Assembly: GCF_000243155.2 (NCBI RefSeq)
Contig: NC_018017.1
Coordinates: 1,302,001 to 1,366,000 of the forward strand
Direction: 5' to 3'
DNA from: Desulfitobacterium dehalogenans ATCC 51507
GTDB lineage: Bacteria > Bacillota > Desulfitobacteriia > Desulfitobacteriales > Desulfitobacteriaceae
DNA: 64,000 nucleotides
Shown here piece by piece: positions 42,709 through 51,928 of this stretch (position 1 is its first letter; each line of letters opens with the position of its first letter). The notes under the pieces are model-generated. The model ran no database searches and was not told the DNA's origin. It saw only the letters and a program-made list of their open reading frames with translations. A program made the translations under genes and the position numbers.

Positions 42709-43374
42709 ATGTCCTACAGCATTAGACTCAGTTTTAGTGAGGATGAAGCCTTCCAGCTCCCAGTAATGCCAGGAAGCATTGAAATAAGCAAATCCGGTAA
42801 CAACCAAACCCAAGAAATCGTATCCTTGGGTGAGATTAACATCATTAAACATCCTCAGCTCATGGAATACGGATTTAGCAGTATCTTTCCAGCCCAGTTT
42901 TATCCCTTTGTGACAGCGCAAGTCATCCTGCAGCCGATAGAATATGTCCGGATTATCATCAGGTGGATGGAGTCTAAACAACCCATCCGTTTTATTTTTA
43001 TTTCAGATCGCGTCGATATCAACACCTTAGCCAGCATCGAAAGCTTTGATTGGAAAGAGGTTGCCGGTGGCTCAGGGGATATTGAATACTCCATTAAATT
43101 GAAGAGGTATGTCTCCTATGCAGCCACAAGGGTCACAGAAGATATGATCATCGATAGAGGCGCCTCCACAGCCGTGCCGACTCCGACACCCTCCAGACCA
43201 AACGAGACACAGCAGATTAAAACGTATACTTTGGTGGCAGGGGATACCTTATGGGCTGTAGCTCAAAAGCACTTGGGCAACGGCGCTCGCTGGCCGGAAA
43301 TACAGCAGCTGAATAGCATTACGGATGCTGAAATTAAGCGCCTGCAGATCGGTCGGGTGCTAAAACTGCCATAA
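42709..43374 (+). CDS. xkdP: LysM tail protein (XkdP-like)
   Basis: 221 aa. N-terminal FQLPVMPGSIEISKSGNNQTQEIVSLGEINIIKHPQLMEYGFSSIFPAQFYPF is the XkdP/gp53-like baseplate domain; the C-terminal about 170-221 is a LysM domain (TYTLVAGDTLWAVAQKHLGNGARWPEIQQLN). It lies at the tube-baseplate junction and binds peptidoglycan-like glycan or assists assembly. Confidence 0.93.
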   Translation: MSYSIRLSFSEDEAFQLPVMPGSIEISKSGNNQTQEIVSLGEINIIKHPQLMEYGFSSIFPAQFYPFVTAQVILQPIEYVRIIIRWMESKQPIRFIFISDRVDINTLASIESFDWKEVAGGSGDIEYSIKLKRYVSYAATRVTEDMIIDRGASTAVPTPTPSRPNETQQIKTYTLVAGDTLWAVAQKHLGNGARWPEIQQLNSITDAEIKRLQIGRVLKLP

Positions 43375-43388
43375 GGAGAATTAAAGTT

Positions 43389-44360
43389 ATGCTGAAAGTA
43401 GTCTTAGATAATAAAGACGGAAACGTTTGGGATATCTCTCGGATTGTCGCCGATGTGAGCTGGAAAACGAGTCGGATGGGTAAAGCGGGTAGCCTGGACT
43501 TTACACTCATTAAGACTGCATCTGATCAGGAGCCATTGTTCAAATACTCCAACGGGGATATTGTCCATGTGCAGATGCAGGATGGAACGAATGTCTTTTA
43601 TGGATATATCTTCTCGATTGATAGTGGAAGCAGTGAGACGGTTAATATCACCTGTTATGACCAGTTGCGCTACCTCATGGCCAGCGAGACTTGTGTATGG
43701 ACCAACATAAAAGCATCCGAAGTTGTTCAGAAGATTGCTGCGGACTTTGATCTAAAACTAGGGCGGATTGATGACACCGGCTATCTAATCCCCAGTGTAC
43801 ATGAAGACAACCAGAAGCTGATGGACATCATCTGCAAAGCCCTGGACCTTACCCTGATCAACACCGGCAAAAACTATGTCTTCTTCGACGATTTCGGAGC
43901 CTTGTCAGTTCGGAATGTCGAAGATTTTCTCTTGGATTTTATCATTGGCGACTACAGCCTCATGACAGACTTCAGTCATAGGGTTTCTATTGACTCTGAC
44001 ACCTATAATGTCATCAAACTATATAAGGACAATCAAGAAACAGGCAAGCGGGAAATTTACGAGGCGCATGACAGTGTCAATATAGCCAAGTGGGGAGTAC
44101 TACAACTTTATCAATCCGTAGACGAAAACATGAACTATGCCCAAATCAATGAAATGCTCACAAATTTATCTGCGATTAAGAATCGCGAGACGAGATCCCT
44201 TAAGATTGAAGCTCTGGGCGACATTCGAGTCCAGGGTGGCCGTTATGTAAGAATTCAAATAGCAGAGTATGGGATTAATCAACCCTTTCTGGTCGATGAA
44301 TGCACTCACCGCTTTAATGGAGTGGACCATACCATGAGTCTTGAGTTAAGGGTCATTTGA
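43389..44360 (+). CDS. xkdQ: Baseplate hub protein (XkdQ-like)
   Basis: 323 aa. LKVVLDNKDGNVWDISRIVADVSWKTSRMGKAGSLDFTLIK and VHVQMQDGTNVFYGYIFSIDSGSSETVNITCYDQLRYLMASETCVW are the XkdQ/gpD-like hub pattern, the trimeric platform on which the tube starts. No lysozyme domain is fused. AAGGAG site upstream. Confidence 0.93.
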   Translation: MLKVVLDNKDGNVWDISRIVADVSWKTSRMGKAGSLDFTLIKTASDQEPLFKYSNGDIVHVQMQDGTNVFYGYIFSIDSGSSETVNITCYDQLRYLMASETCVWTNIKASEVVQKIAADFDLKLGRIDDTGYLIPSVHEDNQKLMDIICKALDLTLINTGKNYVFFDDFGALSVRNVEDFLLDFIIGDYSLMTDFSHRVSIDSDTYNVIKLYKDNQETGKREIYEAHDSVNIAKWGVLQLYQSVDENMNYAQINEMLTNLSAIKNRETRSLKIEALGDIRVQGGRYVRIQIAEYGINQPFLVDECTHRFNGVDHTMSLELRVI

Positions 44361-44379
44361 TAATTGAGGAGGTGATGAA

Positions 44380-44739
44380 ATGTCTAGTTTATTAGACTTG
44401 ATCAAAGCAGCAGGAACTGATGCTGTCAATGCATCTAACCCTGTGAATATCCTTTTTGGCGAGATCTTAACGGTGAATCCGCTCAGTGTCAAAGTCGATC
44501 AACGTTTTACACTGCCGGAGGATTTTTTAATTGTGCCGGAGGGGGTGACAAATTACGAAGTGGATTTGCAACATACGCATCAATACACTGACAATGGGTC
44601 TGCGAGTAACACTTCGGAAGCCTTAACTTCCAAAATCGTGATTCGTTCCGGGCTTGCCCCAGGGGATAGGGTCCTGATGCTTAAGGTCCAGGGAGGGCAG
44701 CGTTATGTCATTTTAGATAAGGTGGTGACAACATTATGA
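44380..44739 (+). CDS. xkdR: Baseplate protein, DUF2577 (XkdR-like)
   Basis: 119 aa with the DUF2577 layout: LLDLIKAAGTDAVNASNPVNILFGEILTVNPLSVKVDQRFTLPEDFLIVPEGVT, a predicted small beta-rich OB-like or spike-associated protein. GGAGGTGATG precedes the ATG. The 3' end overlaps the next gene by 4 bases. Confidence 0.92.
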   Translation: MSSLLDLIKAAGTDAVNASNPVNILFGEILTVNPLSVKVDQRFTLPEDFLIVPEGVTNYEVDLQHTHQYTDNGSASNTSEALTSKIVIRSGLAPGDRVLMLKVQGGQRYVILDKVVTTL

Positions 44740-45137
44740 TACCTACTGGTGGAAGAATTACCCATGGGACGATCCAATATGCCGAACGGCCTTCCCTCAC
44801 ATGGAGAATTGATCCGGAAAAAGAGCGCATCACCGGGAGACTGGACGGACTGGAATCTGTGCAACAAGCCGCTGCCAAAATTCTGCAGACGCAGCGGTTT
44901 CGTCATTTGATCTATACTCCGAATTATGGCTGTGAGTTAAGTCAATTGATGGGCATGAATCCGACTTTCATGAAGTCTGAAGCCACGAGGATGCTTCAGG
45001 AGGCATTGACTCAGGATGACCGGATCATAGGAGTCGAGAATGTGCAGACCACAGCTACTGGGGATAGCCTGCTGATTGAGTTTACGGTGGTCAGCACCTA
45101 CGGGAGCTTCGATATGACTCAGGAGGTGAGTGGTTAA
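44736..45137 (+). CDS. xkdS: Baseplate wedge protein, DUF2634 (XkdS-like)
   Basis: 133 aa. TWRIDPEKERITGRLDGLESVQQAAAKILQTQRFRHLIYTPNYGCELSQLMGMNPTFMKSEATRMLQEALTQDDRI is the DUF2634/gp25-like wedge fold. Translationally coupled on both sides (ATGA and TAATG overlaps), so it is made in step with XkdR and XkdT. Confidence 0.93.
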   Translation: MIPTGGRITHGTIQYAERPSLTWRIDPEKERITGRLDGLESVQQAAAKILQTQRFRHLIYTPNYGCELSQLMGMNPTFMKSEATRMLQEALTQDDRIIGVENVQTTATGDSLLIEFTVVSTYGSFDMTQEVSG

Positions 45138-46216
45138 TGTATGAACATCAGACCTATGAGGCGATTCTGGCCAGGATGCTCGCCCGGGTGCCGGTGACCA
45201 TCGACAAGCGGGAGGGCAGCCTGATTTACGATGCCTTGGCCCCGGCAGCGGCGGAGCTGGCTCAGTCATATGCTGAGTTAGAGGTCAACAACAATCTTTC
45301 TTTCGCAGATACGGCCAGTGGGGAATTTTTAACCCGCCGGGTCGCTGAGTTTGGAATCAAGCGGAAGGTGGCTACAAAAGCCTGGCGGCGCGGCGGATTT
45401 CTGGACAGCAATAGTGCTCTTCTTAACATTCCGCTAGGCAGCCGCTACAGTATCGGTGGGCTGAATTATACAACTATTGAACAGATCAGTACCGGCGTGT
45501 ATGTCCTTGAATGCGAAACGGCTGGAACGGCAGGCAATCAGCAGTTTGGGGATTTGCTCCCTATCGCCTATGTCAATGGTCTTGCCAAGGCGGAACTCAC
45601 CGAGGTGCTAGTTCCAGGTGAGGATGAGGAGACAGATGAAGCCCTGCTCTCAAGATATTATGAGACGGTTAACGAACCGGCTTTTGGCGGGAATATGGCA
45701 GATTATAGGCAGAAAATCAATGCTATTAATGGTGTCGGAGGAAGCAAAGTCTTTCCAACCTGGGCCGGCGGCGGGACCGTGAAATGCACGATTATTGCTG
45801 CTGACTGGACTAAGCCATCTCCCGAATTAGTGAATGAGGTCCAGTCCACCATGGATCCGGAAGAGAATCAAGGTATGGGGCTGGGGCAGGCACCTATCGG
45901 CCATACCGTGACGATTACCGGGGTGGATAAGGTCACGGTGAATGTGGAAACGACGCTCACTCTTGCGCCCGGCGTAACTCCTGGGCAGGTTCAGTCCGAT
46001 GTGGAAGCGGTCTTAGACGCCTATCTTTTAGAACAAAGAAAAGCCTGGGCTGCTCAGACCCAGATCATCGTCCGGACGGCACAAATTGATGCCCGGATGC
46101 TTACGATCCAAGGCGTCGAAGATGTGATTGGAACAAAGCTTAATGGGATGGAGGCCAATCTCGTGCTTGACGAGGAAGAAATTCCAATCCTGGGGACGGT
46201 GGTTATAAATGAGTAA
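45137..46216 (+). CDS. xkdT: Baseplate J-like protein (XkdT-like)
   Basis: 359 aa. YEAILARMLARVPVTIDKREGSLIYDALAPAAAELAQSYAELEVNNNLSFADTASGEFLTRRVAEFGIKRKVATKAWRRGGF matches the Baseplate_J/gp6-like domain that forms the wedge ring. The C-terminus has the conserved IDARMLTIQGVEDVIGTKLNG segment. Overlaps the next gene by 8 bases. Confidence 0.95.
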   Translation: MYEHQTYEAILARMLARVPVTIDKREGSLIYDALAPAAAELAQSYAELEVNNNLSFADTASGEFLTRRVAEFGIKRKVATKAWRRGGFLDSNSALLNIPLGSRYSIGGLNYTTIEQISTGVYVLECETAGTAGNQQFGDLLPIAYVNGLAKAELTEVLVPGEDEETDEALLSRYYETVNEPAFGGNMADYRQKINAINGVGGSKVFPTWAGGGTVKCTIIAADWTKPSPELVNEVQSTMDPEENQGMGLGQAPIGHTVTITGVDKVTVNVETTLTLAPGVTPGQVQSDVEAVLDAYLLEQRKAWAAQTQIIVRTAQIDARMLTIQGVEDVIGTKLNGMEANLVLDEEEIPILGTVVINE

Positions 46217-46796
46217 GTCGATTAGAGAGTATTGGCCCAAATTGCTTGATAACATCTTAGACTTTCAGATTCTAGCTGATACGGTGGATACCGAAATACT
46301 ATCTCTCGATGGCGCAAGGGATCAGCAATTCGCTGATCAATTCGTTCTCACTTCGGGCTACGAGGCGATAAAACATCGGGAAAGAATATTGGGCATCCAG
46401 GCCGATCCCACGACTGAAAGGCTGGACTTCCGGAAAAAACGGATTATTAATCGGTATTCATCCAAGCCACCCTTCACCATTCGCTATCTTCAGGACCGTT
46501 TGGATTTTCTGGTAGGTGAAGAGAAAGCAACTGTTAGTGTAGATGTTCAAGACTTTCTTCTTTTTGTAGAAGCAGCAATTGAAGATGCGGCCCTCTTTAA
46601 AGAGGTCGAGAGAACAATAAAAACCATCAAACCGGCAAACTTGATCTATAACCAGCAGACCGCTTTGGGTGATCATATCTCTCTTGAAGAACATATCGGT
46701 TTCCGTACGTTAGAGAGACAAGCTCGACTAGGCATAACATGGAGATTAGGGATTACGCTCTTTGCTGTAGCAGGTCCGGAGGTGATCATAAAGTGA
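46209..46796 (+). CDS. xkdU: Baseplate wedge protein, DUF2313/YmfQ-like (XkdU-like)
   Basis: 195 aa. REYWPKLLDNILDFQILADTVDTEILSLDGARDQQFADQFVLTSGYEAIKHRERILGIQADPTTERLDFRKKRIINRYSSKPPFTIRYLQDRLDFLVG is the XkdU/YmfQ pattern (P2 gpI-like), connecting wedge and fibre. The stop overlaps the next GTG. Confidence 0.92.
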   Translation: MSKSIREYWPKLLDNILDFQILADTVDTEILSLDGARDQQFADQFVLTSGYEAIKHRERILGIQADPTTERLDFRKKRIINRYSSKPPFTIRYLQDRLDFLVGEEKATVSVDVQDFLLFVEAAIEDAALFKEVERTIKTIKPANLIYNQQTALGDHISLEEHIGFRTLERQARLGITWRLGITLFAVAGPEVIIK

Positions 46797-47074
46797 TATC
46801 AACAAAATTTTTATCCAGTATAGCAGGATATGTAGATGGTCAAGTAGCTAAAGTTGTATTAAATGGAAGCTATGAAATCACCAGCTTCAAAGTCAAAGAG
46901 ACAGGGCAAGGCTTGGTTAATATGCAATATGTCGTTCCTGATGGTGCGGTTCCGATAGTCTCTTTAATCGAGCTTAGGGATAGTTCAGATACTGTCATCA
47001 GCTCAAATGAAGTATATGTACCGATTACTGCGGATACGATCATAACGCAATCCATTCGAGTTAAGGAGGGTTGA
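46793..47074 (+). CDS. Small tail protein after the wedge gene, unknown
   Basis: 93 aa starting GTG at 46793 with GGAGGTGAT upstream and a GTGA overlap. Predicted mostly beta strands (IAGYVDGQVAKVVLNGSYEITSFKVKETGQGLVNMQYVVPDGAVPIVSLIELRDSSDTVIS). Similar small genes sit between xkdU and fibre in clostridial myophages, and may form a fibre adaptor. Family not recognised. Confidence 0.7.
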   Translation: MISTKFLSSIAGYVDGQVAKVVLNGSYEITSFKVKETGQGLVNMQYVVPDGAVPIVSLIELRDSSDTVISSNEVYVPITADTIITQSIRVKEG

Positions 47075-47076
47075 GA

Positions 47077-48480
47077 ATGGCAAAGACAAATTGGCAATAT
47101 GGTGAAATTGTCACCGAGGAAGATTTTAACCAATTGGGGCAAGAAATGAATGAAGCCACGGCTGGATTAGCTGTTCTGGAAGAGCAGATTGGGGAAGCGG
47201 AACAAATCAGCAAAGCCTACACCGATCAGCAAATTCAGCTGGTTACAGCTACCGGCATCCCCAAACTGGTAACCTACTCATATGTACTGACAGCTGGCCA
47301 GCAGGATCAAACTGATTTTGAAATACCTTTGGAAACCTTCGTCAAGGAAACAGACACGGTGACTGTTGCCCAGAATAGCACGGTGTTGAGCACGGAGCGA
47401 TACAGTATCATTGACCCGAAGACAGTTCGATTGGCTGAAGGAGTAAATATAGGAACAGAAATATTTATTCAGGTATGGAAGAACGTGCCTATCGGTCCGG
47501 ATGGAGCGATATCTGCGGCAGTGCTGGCTAATGATACTGTGACAGAGTCGAAGATGGCTGATGAGATGAAAAAGGATATCCCTGGAGGAGTGGCGGGGTA
47601 TGATACATTTGCTACACATTTGGCGGAAAATGCGAAGCATGTCCCTCATTTAGGCACAACGACAAATGTAGGTAACGCTTACAGTGTTACGAGTTCGGAG
47701 ATAATTGACGGCAATGATAAATTCAGTGTTAAATTCAACGCTGTTGCAACTGGTACAGCAACTCTTAAAATTTCATCAGACGGGACAGCAAGAACATTAA
47801 AAAAACCTGATGGGAGCGATTTTAAACCAAAGGCAGGAATATATTCATTCATTCGAGATGGAGTAAATTTTCAGTTGTTGGGTGAAGGGGGTGAGTACGG
47901 GAACGCACAACCTCAACATGTACTATCCCCTTATACAATTGGCACTGACGAAGGAGTAGTACCTGGAACAATCCCCAGCAAGGGAGCGCAGACCTTTACA
48001 CCCGGCACTACCAACCAGACCATAGCATCTGGACAATATCTAAGTGGTGTGCAGACGATTGCTGGAAGTGATAATTTGAAGCCTGAGAATATTAAAGCAG
48101 GGGTTAATATTTTTGATAAGGTTGGGACATTGCAACCTGCGTCTGGTTCTAATGTATATAAGAGTTTTAGTTTCGGCAACAACCCCTCTAGAGTTTCTGG
48201 AACCCAGTATAGCGAATATTTTACTATAGATGGTTTGAGTTTTACTCCGCGTCAAATCGTTGGTTACGGAACAGCAATAGGTACTGGCAATGATGTTACT
48301 GGTATTTTAGCATATGGCGAATACTTAACAACCCAAGTATCAACAGCTTATGGGTACAATGTACTGAAATTTAATGATGTCCAGTTCAGCTATGGAAAAG
48401 TTGTATTTAGACTTTCATTTTATAAAATGCAAGGAGACAATGGCGTAGGATTTGGAGCAATCTCTCTTATAGTGGCATAA
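47077..48480 (+). CDS. Tail fibre / receptor-binding protein
   Basis: 467 aa from the ATG at 47077 with AAGGAGGG upstream. N-terminal attachment part (about 1-150, coiled region LGQEMNEATAGLAVLEEQIGEAEQISKAYTDQQIQLVTATG), a linker, then a fibre segment with TFTPGTTNQTIASGQYLSGVQTIAGSDNLKPENIKAGVNIFDKVGT, a motif widely repeated in Gram-positive tail fibres, and a beta-rich C-terminal tip. It should determine which cells the tail attaches to. The IS110 element lies immediately behind its stop. Confidence 0.88.
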   Translation: MAKTNWQYGEIVTEEDFNQLGQEMNEATAGLAVLEEQIGEAEQISKAYTDQQIQLVTATGIPKLVTYSYVLTAGQQDQTDFEIPLETFVKETDTVTVAQNSTVLSTERYSIIDPKTVRLAEGVNIGTEIFIQVWKNVPIGPDGAISAAVLANDTVTESKMADEMKKDIPGGVAGYDTFATHLAENAKHVPHLGTTTNVGNAYSVTSSEIIDGNDKFSVKFNAVATGTATLKISSDGTARTLKKPDGSDFKPKAGIYSFIRDGVNFQLLGEGGEYGNAQPQHVLSPYTIGTDEGVVPGTIPSKGAQTFTPGTTNQTIASGQYLSGVQTIAGSDNLKPENIKAGVNIFDKVGTLQPASGSNVYKSFSFGNNPSRVSGTQYSEYFTIDGLSFTPRQIVGYGTAIGTGNDVTGILAYGEYLTTQVSTAYGYNVLKFNDVQFSYGKVVFRLSFYKMQGDNGVGFGAISLIVA

Positions 48481-50250
48481 ATACAAGATAATATGGAGCA
48501 TTCCTGTAGTAGTCAAAAATGAGCTTTGTCAAAAAGAAGACCTCACGTTACAATTTGAAAGGACTGTTGGCCAACAGAATCCAATCAAAATAACGGAGGT
48601 CATCCCCAATGAATTTTACACAAAACGAGAAACTAAAGCAACTATCCGAAAGAAGTATTGTGATCGGAGTGGACATCGCCAGCGAGCTTCATTACGCCAA
48701 GGCTTTCGACTGGCGAGGAGTCGAGCTAGGCAAGGTATTCAAGTTTGAAAACAGTGCTGAAGGATTCAAGGATTTCTACGCATGGATTGAACATTTAAAA
48801 AGGCAAGCACAAAAGGACTGTACAGTGGTAGGCGCAGAGCCAACCGGTCATTACTGGTTTGGCCTGGCATCCTACCTAAAAGAGCAAAGCATTAAGCTGG
48901 TCCTCGTCAACCCATTCCATGTAAAGCGTAGTAAGGAGCTTGATGATAACCACCCCAGCAAAACGGATGCAAAGGACCCCAAAACCATCGCTAAGCTGGT
49001 CATCGAGGGCAGATACAATGAGTCCTATATCCCGGAGGGGATCTATGCAGAACTGCGAATAGCAATGGCCTGCAGGATGCGCATCCAAAAGGAAATGAAC
49101 AGTATAAAAAATCGTGTTCAACGGTGGCTGAAAATCTACTTTCCCGAGCATGAAACGGTGTTTGGAAAGTTTGATGCCACGAGTAGCATGCTGGTATTGC
49201 AAGTTGCCCCGCTACCTAGGGATGTTGAAAGACTTGGAGCAGAAGGAATCAACCGAATTTGGAGAGACAACAAGTTGAGAGCAGTGGGAATGAAAAGGGC
49301 TAAGAGCCTGTATGAAGCTGCTCAGAAGAGCATTGGTTGCACCGAAGGAGAGTCTTGTTCCCGAATGGAAATCCAGCTATTACTGCAAGACTATCATACT
49401 AAAACAGCACAATATGAGGCAGTCACTGAAACCATCGATGGGTTGTGCCGTCAGATACCCGAAGTAGCCAAGTTGCTTGAAATTAAAGGTGTTGGCCTCG
49501 TTACCGTGGCAGGTTTTCTCTCCGAAGTTGGAGATATTAGACGCTTTAATCTCCAAAGCAAATTCAAAAGCTAGCGGGCCTAGCCTTGCGAGAAAGTAGC
49601 TCGGGTAAGCACAAAGGACAGACCACGATCAGCAAGCGCGGCCGCGCACGACTAAGGGCGATTCTATTTCAGGCAGTGATGCCGCTCGTCGCCAAAAACG
49701 CAGAGTTTGCAGAGATACACACCTACTATACGACAAGGCCCAAGAATCCACTGAAGAAGAAGCAATCGTTAATAGCCTTAAGCTGTAAACTGATTCGGGT
49801 GTTTTATGCCCTATTAACAAAGGGTATAGACTATGACCCGAACAAGCTAATACAGGACATTCATCGTCCAGTTGAGTATTTAGCAGCGTAACAGAATAGC
49901 AGAGAAACCATAAAAAGTAACGGTCTGTGGGTAAAGCGTCACCACAGAAGCGAGTCATCCAGGTAACCTAACAAGACACAAGAGCTGGTAGTCAGTCGAA
50001 TAAATCACCATTAGAGCAATGACTCGGTTGAGGAGCATAACTGACACCCAATCATGGATAGGTGGAACGAAGGAATTTAGGGCAGGTTTTATAAGCTTGA
50101 CCCTGTTAGACATGGGAGGTTTACCACCGTGAGAATTATGGGTTTACAACGGCCAACATATCAATAGCAGACGTTGGCTTTGCCATACCCGAATTCTCTG
50201 AATGAGGCATTCTATGCGAATTCTATCCGTGGTGAGTTAATTTGGTTCGT
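48481..50250 (+). mobile_element. IS110-family insertion element (approximate ends)
   Basis: Holds a frameshifted IS110 transposase with 128 non-coding bases before it and about 360-420 after it. Ends are not exact because IS110 elements have no clear terminal inverted repeats; the hexamer GCATTC occurs at 48498-48503 and 50207-50212 and could mark them. The long 3' non-coding stretch (49892-50300) contains no gene. In this family such non-coding ends encode the bridge RNA that specifies target and donor. Confidence 0.75.
48609..49891 (+). pseudogene. IS110 transposase, broken by a one-base deletion
   Basis: The first frame (48609-49574) has the RuvC-like DEDD part: VIGVDIASELHYAK, VVGAEPTGHYW and HPSKTDAKDPKTIAKL. 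It continues into EVGDIRRFN then runs out of frame to a stop. From about 49552 the reading P-KQIQKLAGLALRESSSGKHKGQTTISKRGRARLRAILFQAV continues in the -1 frame to the stop at 49891, carrying the Tnp domain with the conserved serine region. One base is missing between the Asn codon and the Pro codon near 49551. The catalytic halves are thus separated; the copy should be inactive unless supplied in trans. Confidence 0.9.
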
Positions 50251-50318
50251 TAGAAATTCTATGAAAAAGCGAGATATTCAAAGAAATCATAAGATATTAT
50301 AGGGAGGGTGATTACAAA

Positions 50319-50732
50319 ATGCAAATAGGAAGAAAAATATATTACGAATTAACCATTGGTGATGTGGTTTTAACCACACTTGAAAAACTAAACGGTATTA
50401 ACACAACCAAAGAACAAGACTTTGCTATGTACGATGCTTTGCAAGCATATAGTCCAGAAGCAATAGGAGTTATGCAGTTAGAGTATGGACAATACCAAAG
50501 TGATTTTTTAACTGCAAATTCTTGGAAAGTGGATTTAGAGACGGGTAGTTTAATCTTTAACTATCCAATTTTTGAACAACCACTTTCTATAAAGGTGGAG
50601 CAATTGGAGTCAGAGAATACAAGTTTAAGAAGTCAGGTGTCGCAGATGGAAACTACAATCTCTAATCAGCAGTCTTTGATTGACGAACTCACCTTGCAAC
50701 TCGGCCATGCACTACTAGGAGGTGCTTTATAA
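50319..50732 (+). CDS. Phage tail-associated protein with C-terminal coiled coil
   Basis: 137 aa, GGGAGGGTGATT upstream. MQIGRKIYYELTIGDVVLTTLEK and QAYSPEAIGVMQLEYGQYQSDFLTANSWKVDLETGSLIFNYP fit a protein type seen behind fibres in clostridial phages; residues about 90-125 form a coiled coil (VEQLESENTSLRSQVSQMETTISNQQSLIDEL). Likely a fibre partner or chaperone. Overlaps the next small gene by one base. Confidence 0.7.
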   Translation: MQIGRKIYYELTIGDVVLTTLEKLNGINTTKEQDFAMYDALQAYSPEAIGVMQLEYGQYQSDFLTANSWKVDLETGSLIFNYPIFEQPLSIKVEQLESENTSLRSQVSQMETTISNQQSLIDELTLQLGHALLGGAL

Positions 50733-50863
50733 TGAGTTTTTGGGCTAATTATGTACTACTCAAAGAAAAGCAAGGGCAGGATAGGGCAATCACTTTACAA
50801 ATGATCGAGGACAAGTTTGGAGCGGAGAAAAGACAGGAAATCGAGACAGAGCTTGCTGCATAA
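50732..50863 (+). CDS. Small XkdX-like protein
   Basis: 43 aa (MSFWANYVLLKEKQGQDRAI then TLQMIEDKFGAEKRQEIETELAA), starting in a TAATG overlap. Short FW-start proteins with an amphipathic helix follow fibre genes in PBSX-like loci (xkdX). The role is unknown. Its stop lies in one copy of a 25-bp direct repeat. Confidence 0.55.
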   Translation: MSFWANYVLLKEKQGQDRAITLQMIEDKFGAEKRQEIETELAA

Positions 50864-50878
50864 TAGACCCATAATGCG
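50854..50878 (+). repeat. Direct repeat, left copy, flanking the second fibre cassette
   Basis: 25 bases spanning the end of the XkdX-like gene (TGCTGCATAATAGACCC and on). It matches 52361-52385 at 23 of 25 positions. Both copies cover the stop of an XkdX-like small gene. Confidence 0.85.
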
Positions 50879-50919
50879 ACATAAAGAGGAATGATTTACT
50901 TTATAAGGAAGGTGAAATA

Positions 50920-51105
50920 ATGGCCGGAAAAATTACGAAAGAAGAATTGCATCCATTATTATTACAAAAAATAGATAATTTTGCTGCGCATGAGGCGGAA
51001 AGTACGCCACATCGATTCACTGACACAAGCACTGGAAAAACCTTTAAATGGGGTATGAAAGCCGTGAATGGTGTAGCGGTACTAGTCTATGAGGAGGTGG
51101 TCTAA
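50920..51105 (+). CDS. Small fibre-region protein
   Basis: 61 aa. AGKITKEELHPLLLQKIDNFAAHEAESTPHRFTDTSTGKTFKWGMKAVNGVAVLVYEEVV; the first half resembles fibre N-terminal adaptors (MAxKITKxxLHxxLxxKI), the second a short beta hairpin common in tail fibres. It ends one base before the glycine-rich fibre gene, so both may form one fibre. Confidence 0.65.
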   Translation: MAGKITKEELHPLLLQKIDNFAAHEAESTPHRFTDTSTGKTFKWGMKAVNGVAVLVYEEVV

Positions 51106-51915
51106 GTGGCGGAGATTTACATAGCTGACAAACCTACACTTGATTCTGTTAAAACAAATACAGATACTGTAAAAACCAATGTTGGTAGTAATGCCGATAG
51201 TGCAAGTGCATCAGGAAGTATACATGCAAAGTTAAAAGACTTAAAAACAACCATAGAATCAAGCGGAGGAAGAAAGTATCAGATATTTACGGCTAACGGA
51301 ACTTTCACCGTGCCTGCGGGAGTTAGTATGATTTATGTTACTGCTGTAAGTGGGGGCGGTGGTGGAGGTGGTGGAGGTGGTGGTGGCAGTGGTGGCTACT
51401 CCGCATACGATGGGGTTAGTGGTGGTACTGGGGGTGCGACCTCACTTGGATCTCTGCTATCCATACCGGGCGGGTCTGGTGGTCGGTATGGCGGTAGAGG
51501 TGATGACGATGCCAATAAGCTTGGTACTGGGGGGCCTGGTGGGCCAATAGCATCGGTGGTCAGCATGTATGATAATTTTAGTTGGCCAGGATATGTAGGG
51601 AATGACGGGGTTAATGGTGGTAATGGTGCAGGAGCAAAAGTCGGATGGTGCGGTATAGGTAATGGAGGCGCAGGTGGAAAAGGAGGATTGGGCGGCCACA
51701 ACGGTGGTGGCGGGGGTAGTGGAGCAACTGGCGCAGCTGTATTTGAGTTTCCCCTTCGGGTAACCGCAGGAGCTAATCTTGCTGTAAGTATTGGTGGTGG
51801 CGGAGGAGGCGGTGGAGGCGGAGCAGGTTACGGTGGAGGATCAAACCCCGGACAACCTGGAGCTCAAGGGCTTGTTGGAAATCCAGGTATTATGATCATA
51901 TCATGGTATGTGTAA
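51106..51915 (+). CDS. Glycine-rich tail fibre tip protein
   Basis: 269 aa starting GTG right after the previous stop. N-terminal helix-rich part (about 1-60, SVKTNTDTVKTNVGSNADSASASGSIHAKLKDLKTTIES), a beta domain FTANGTFTVPAGVSMIYVTAVSGG, then about 150 residues with several polyglycine runs (up to 12 Gly) ending in PGIMIISWYV. Glycine-rich tips of this sort, as in T4-like gp38 adhesins, pack as polyglycine II sandwiches with variable loops that bind receptors. This appears to be a second receptor-binding protein. Confidence 0.82.
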   Translation: MAEIYIADKPTLDSVKTNTDTVKTNVGSNADSASASGSIHAKLKDLKTTIESSGGRKYQIFTANGTFTVPAGVSMIYVTAVSGGGGGGGGGGGGSGGYSAYDGVSGGTGGATSLGSLLSIPGGSGGRYGGRGDDDANKLGTGGPGGPIASVVSMYDNFSWPGYVGNDGVNGGNGAGAKVGWCGIGNGGAGGKGGLGGHNGGGGGSGATGAAVFEFPLRVTAGANLAVSIGGGGGGGGGGAGYGGGSNPGQPGAQGLVGNPGIMIISWYV

Positions 51916-51928
51916 GGGAGGGGATGAC

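Noticed and set aside
49574-49600. Programmed frameshift in the IS110 transposase
   Set aside because: There is no slippery heptamer at the junction and IS110 transposases are normally a single frame; a lost base near 49551 explains it better.
51340-51860. GGT/GGA-rich stretches as G-quadruplex or CRISPR-like repeats
   Set aside because: They are glycine codon runs of one continuous reading frame; there are no regular repeats with unique spacers.
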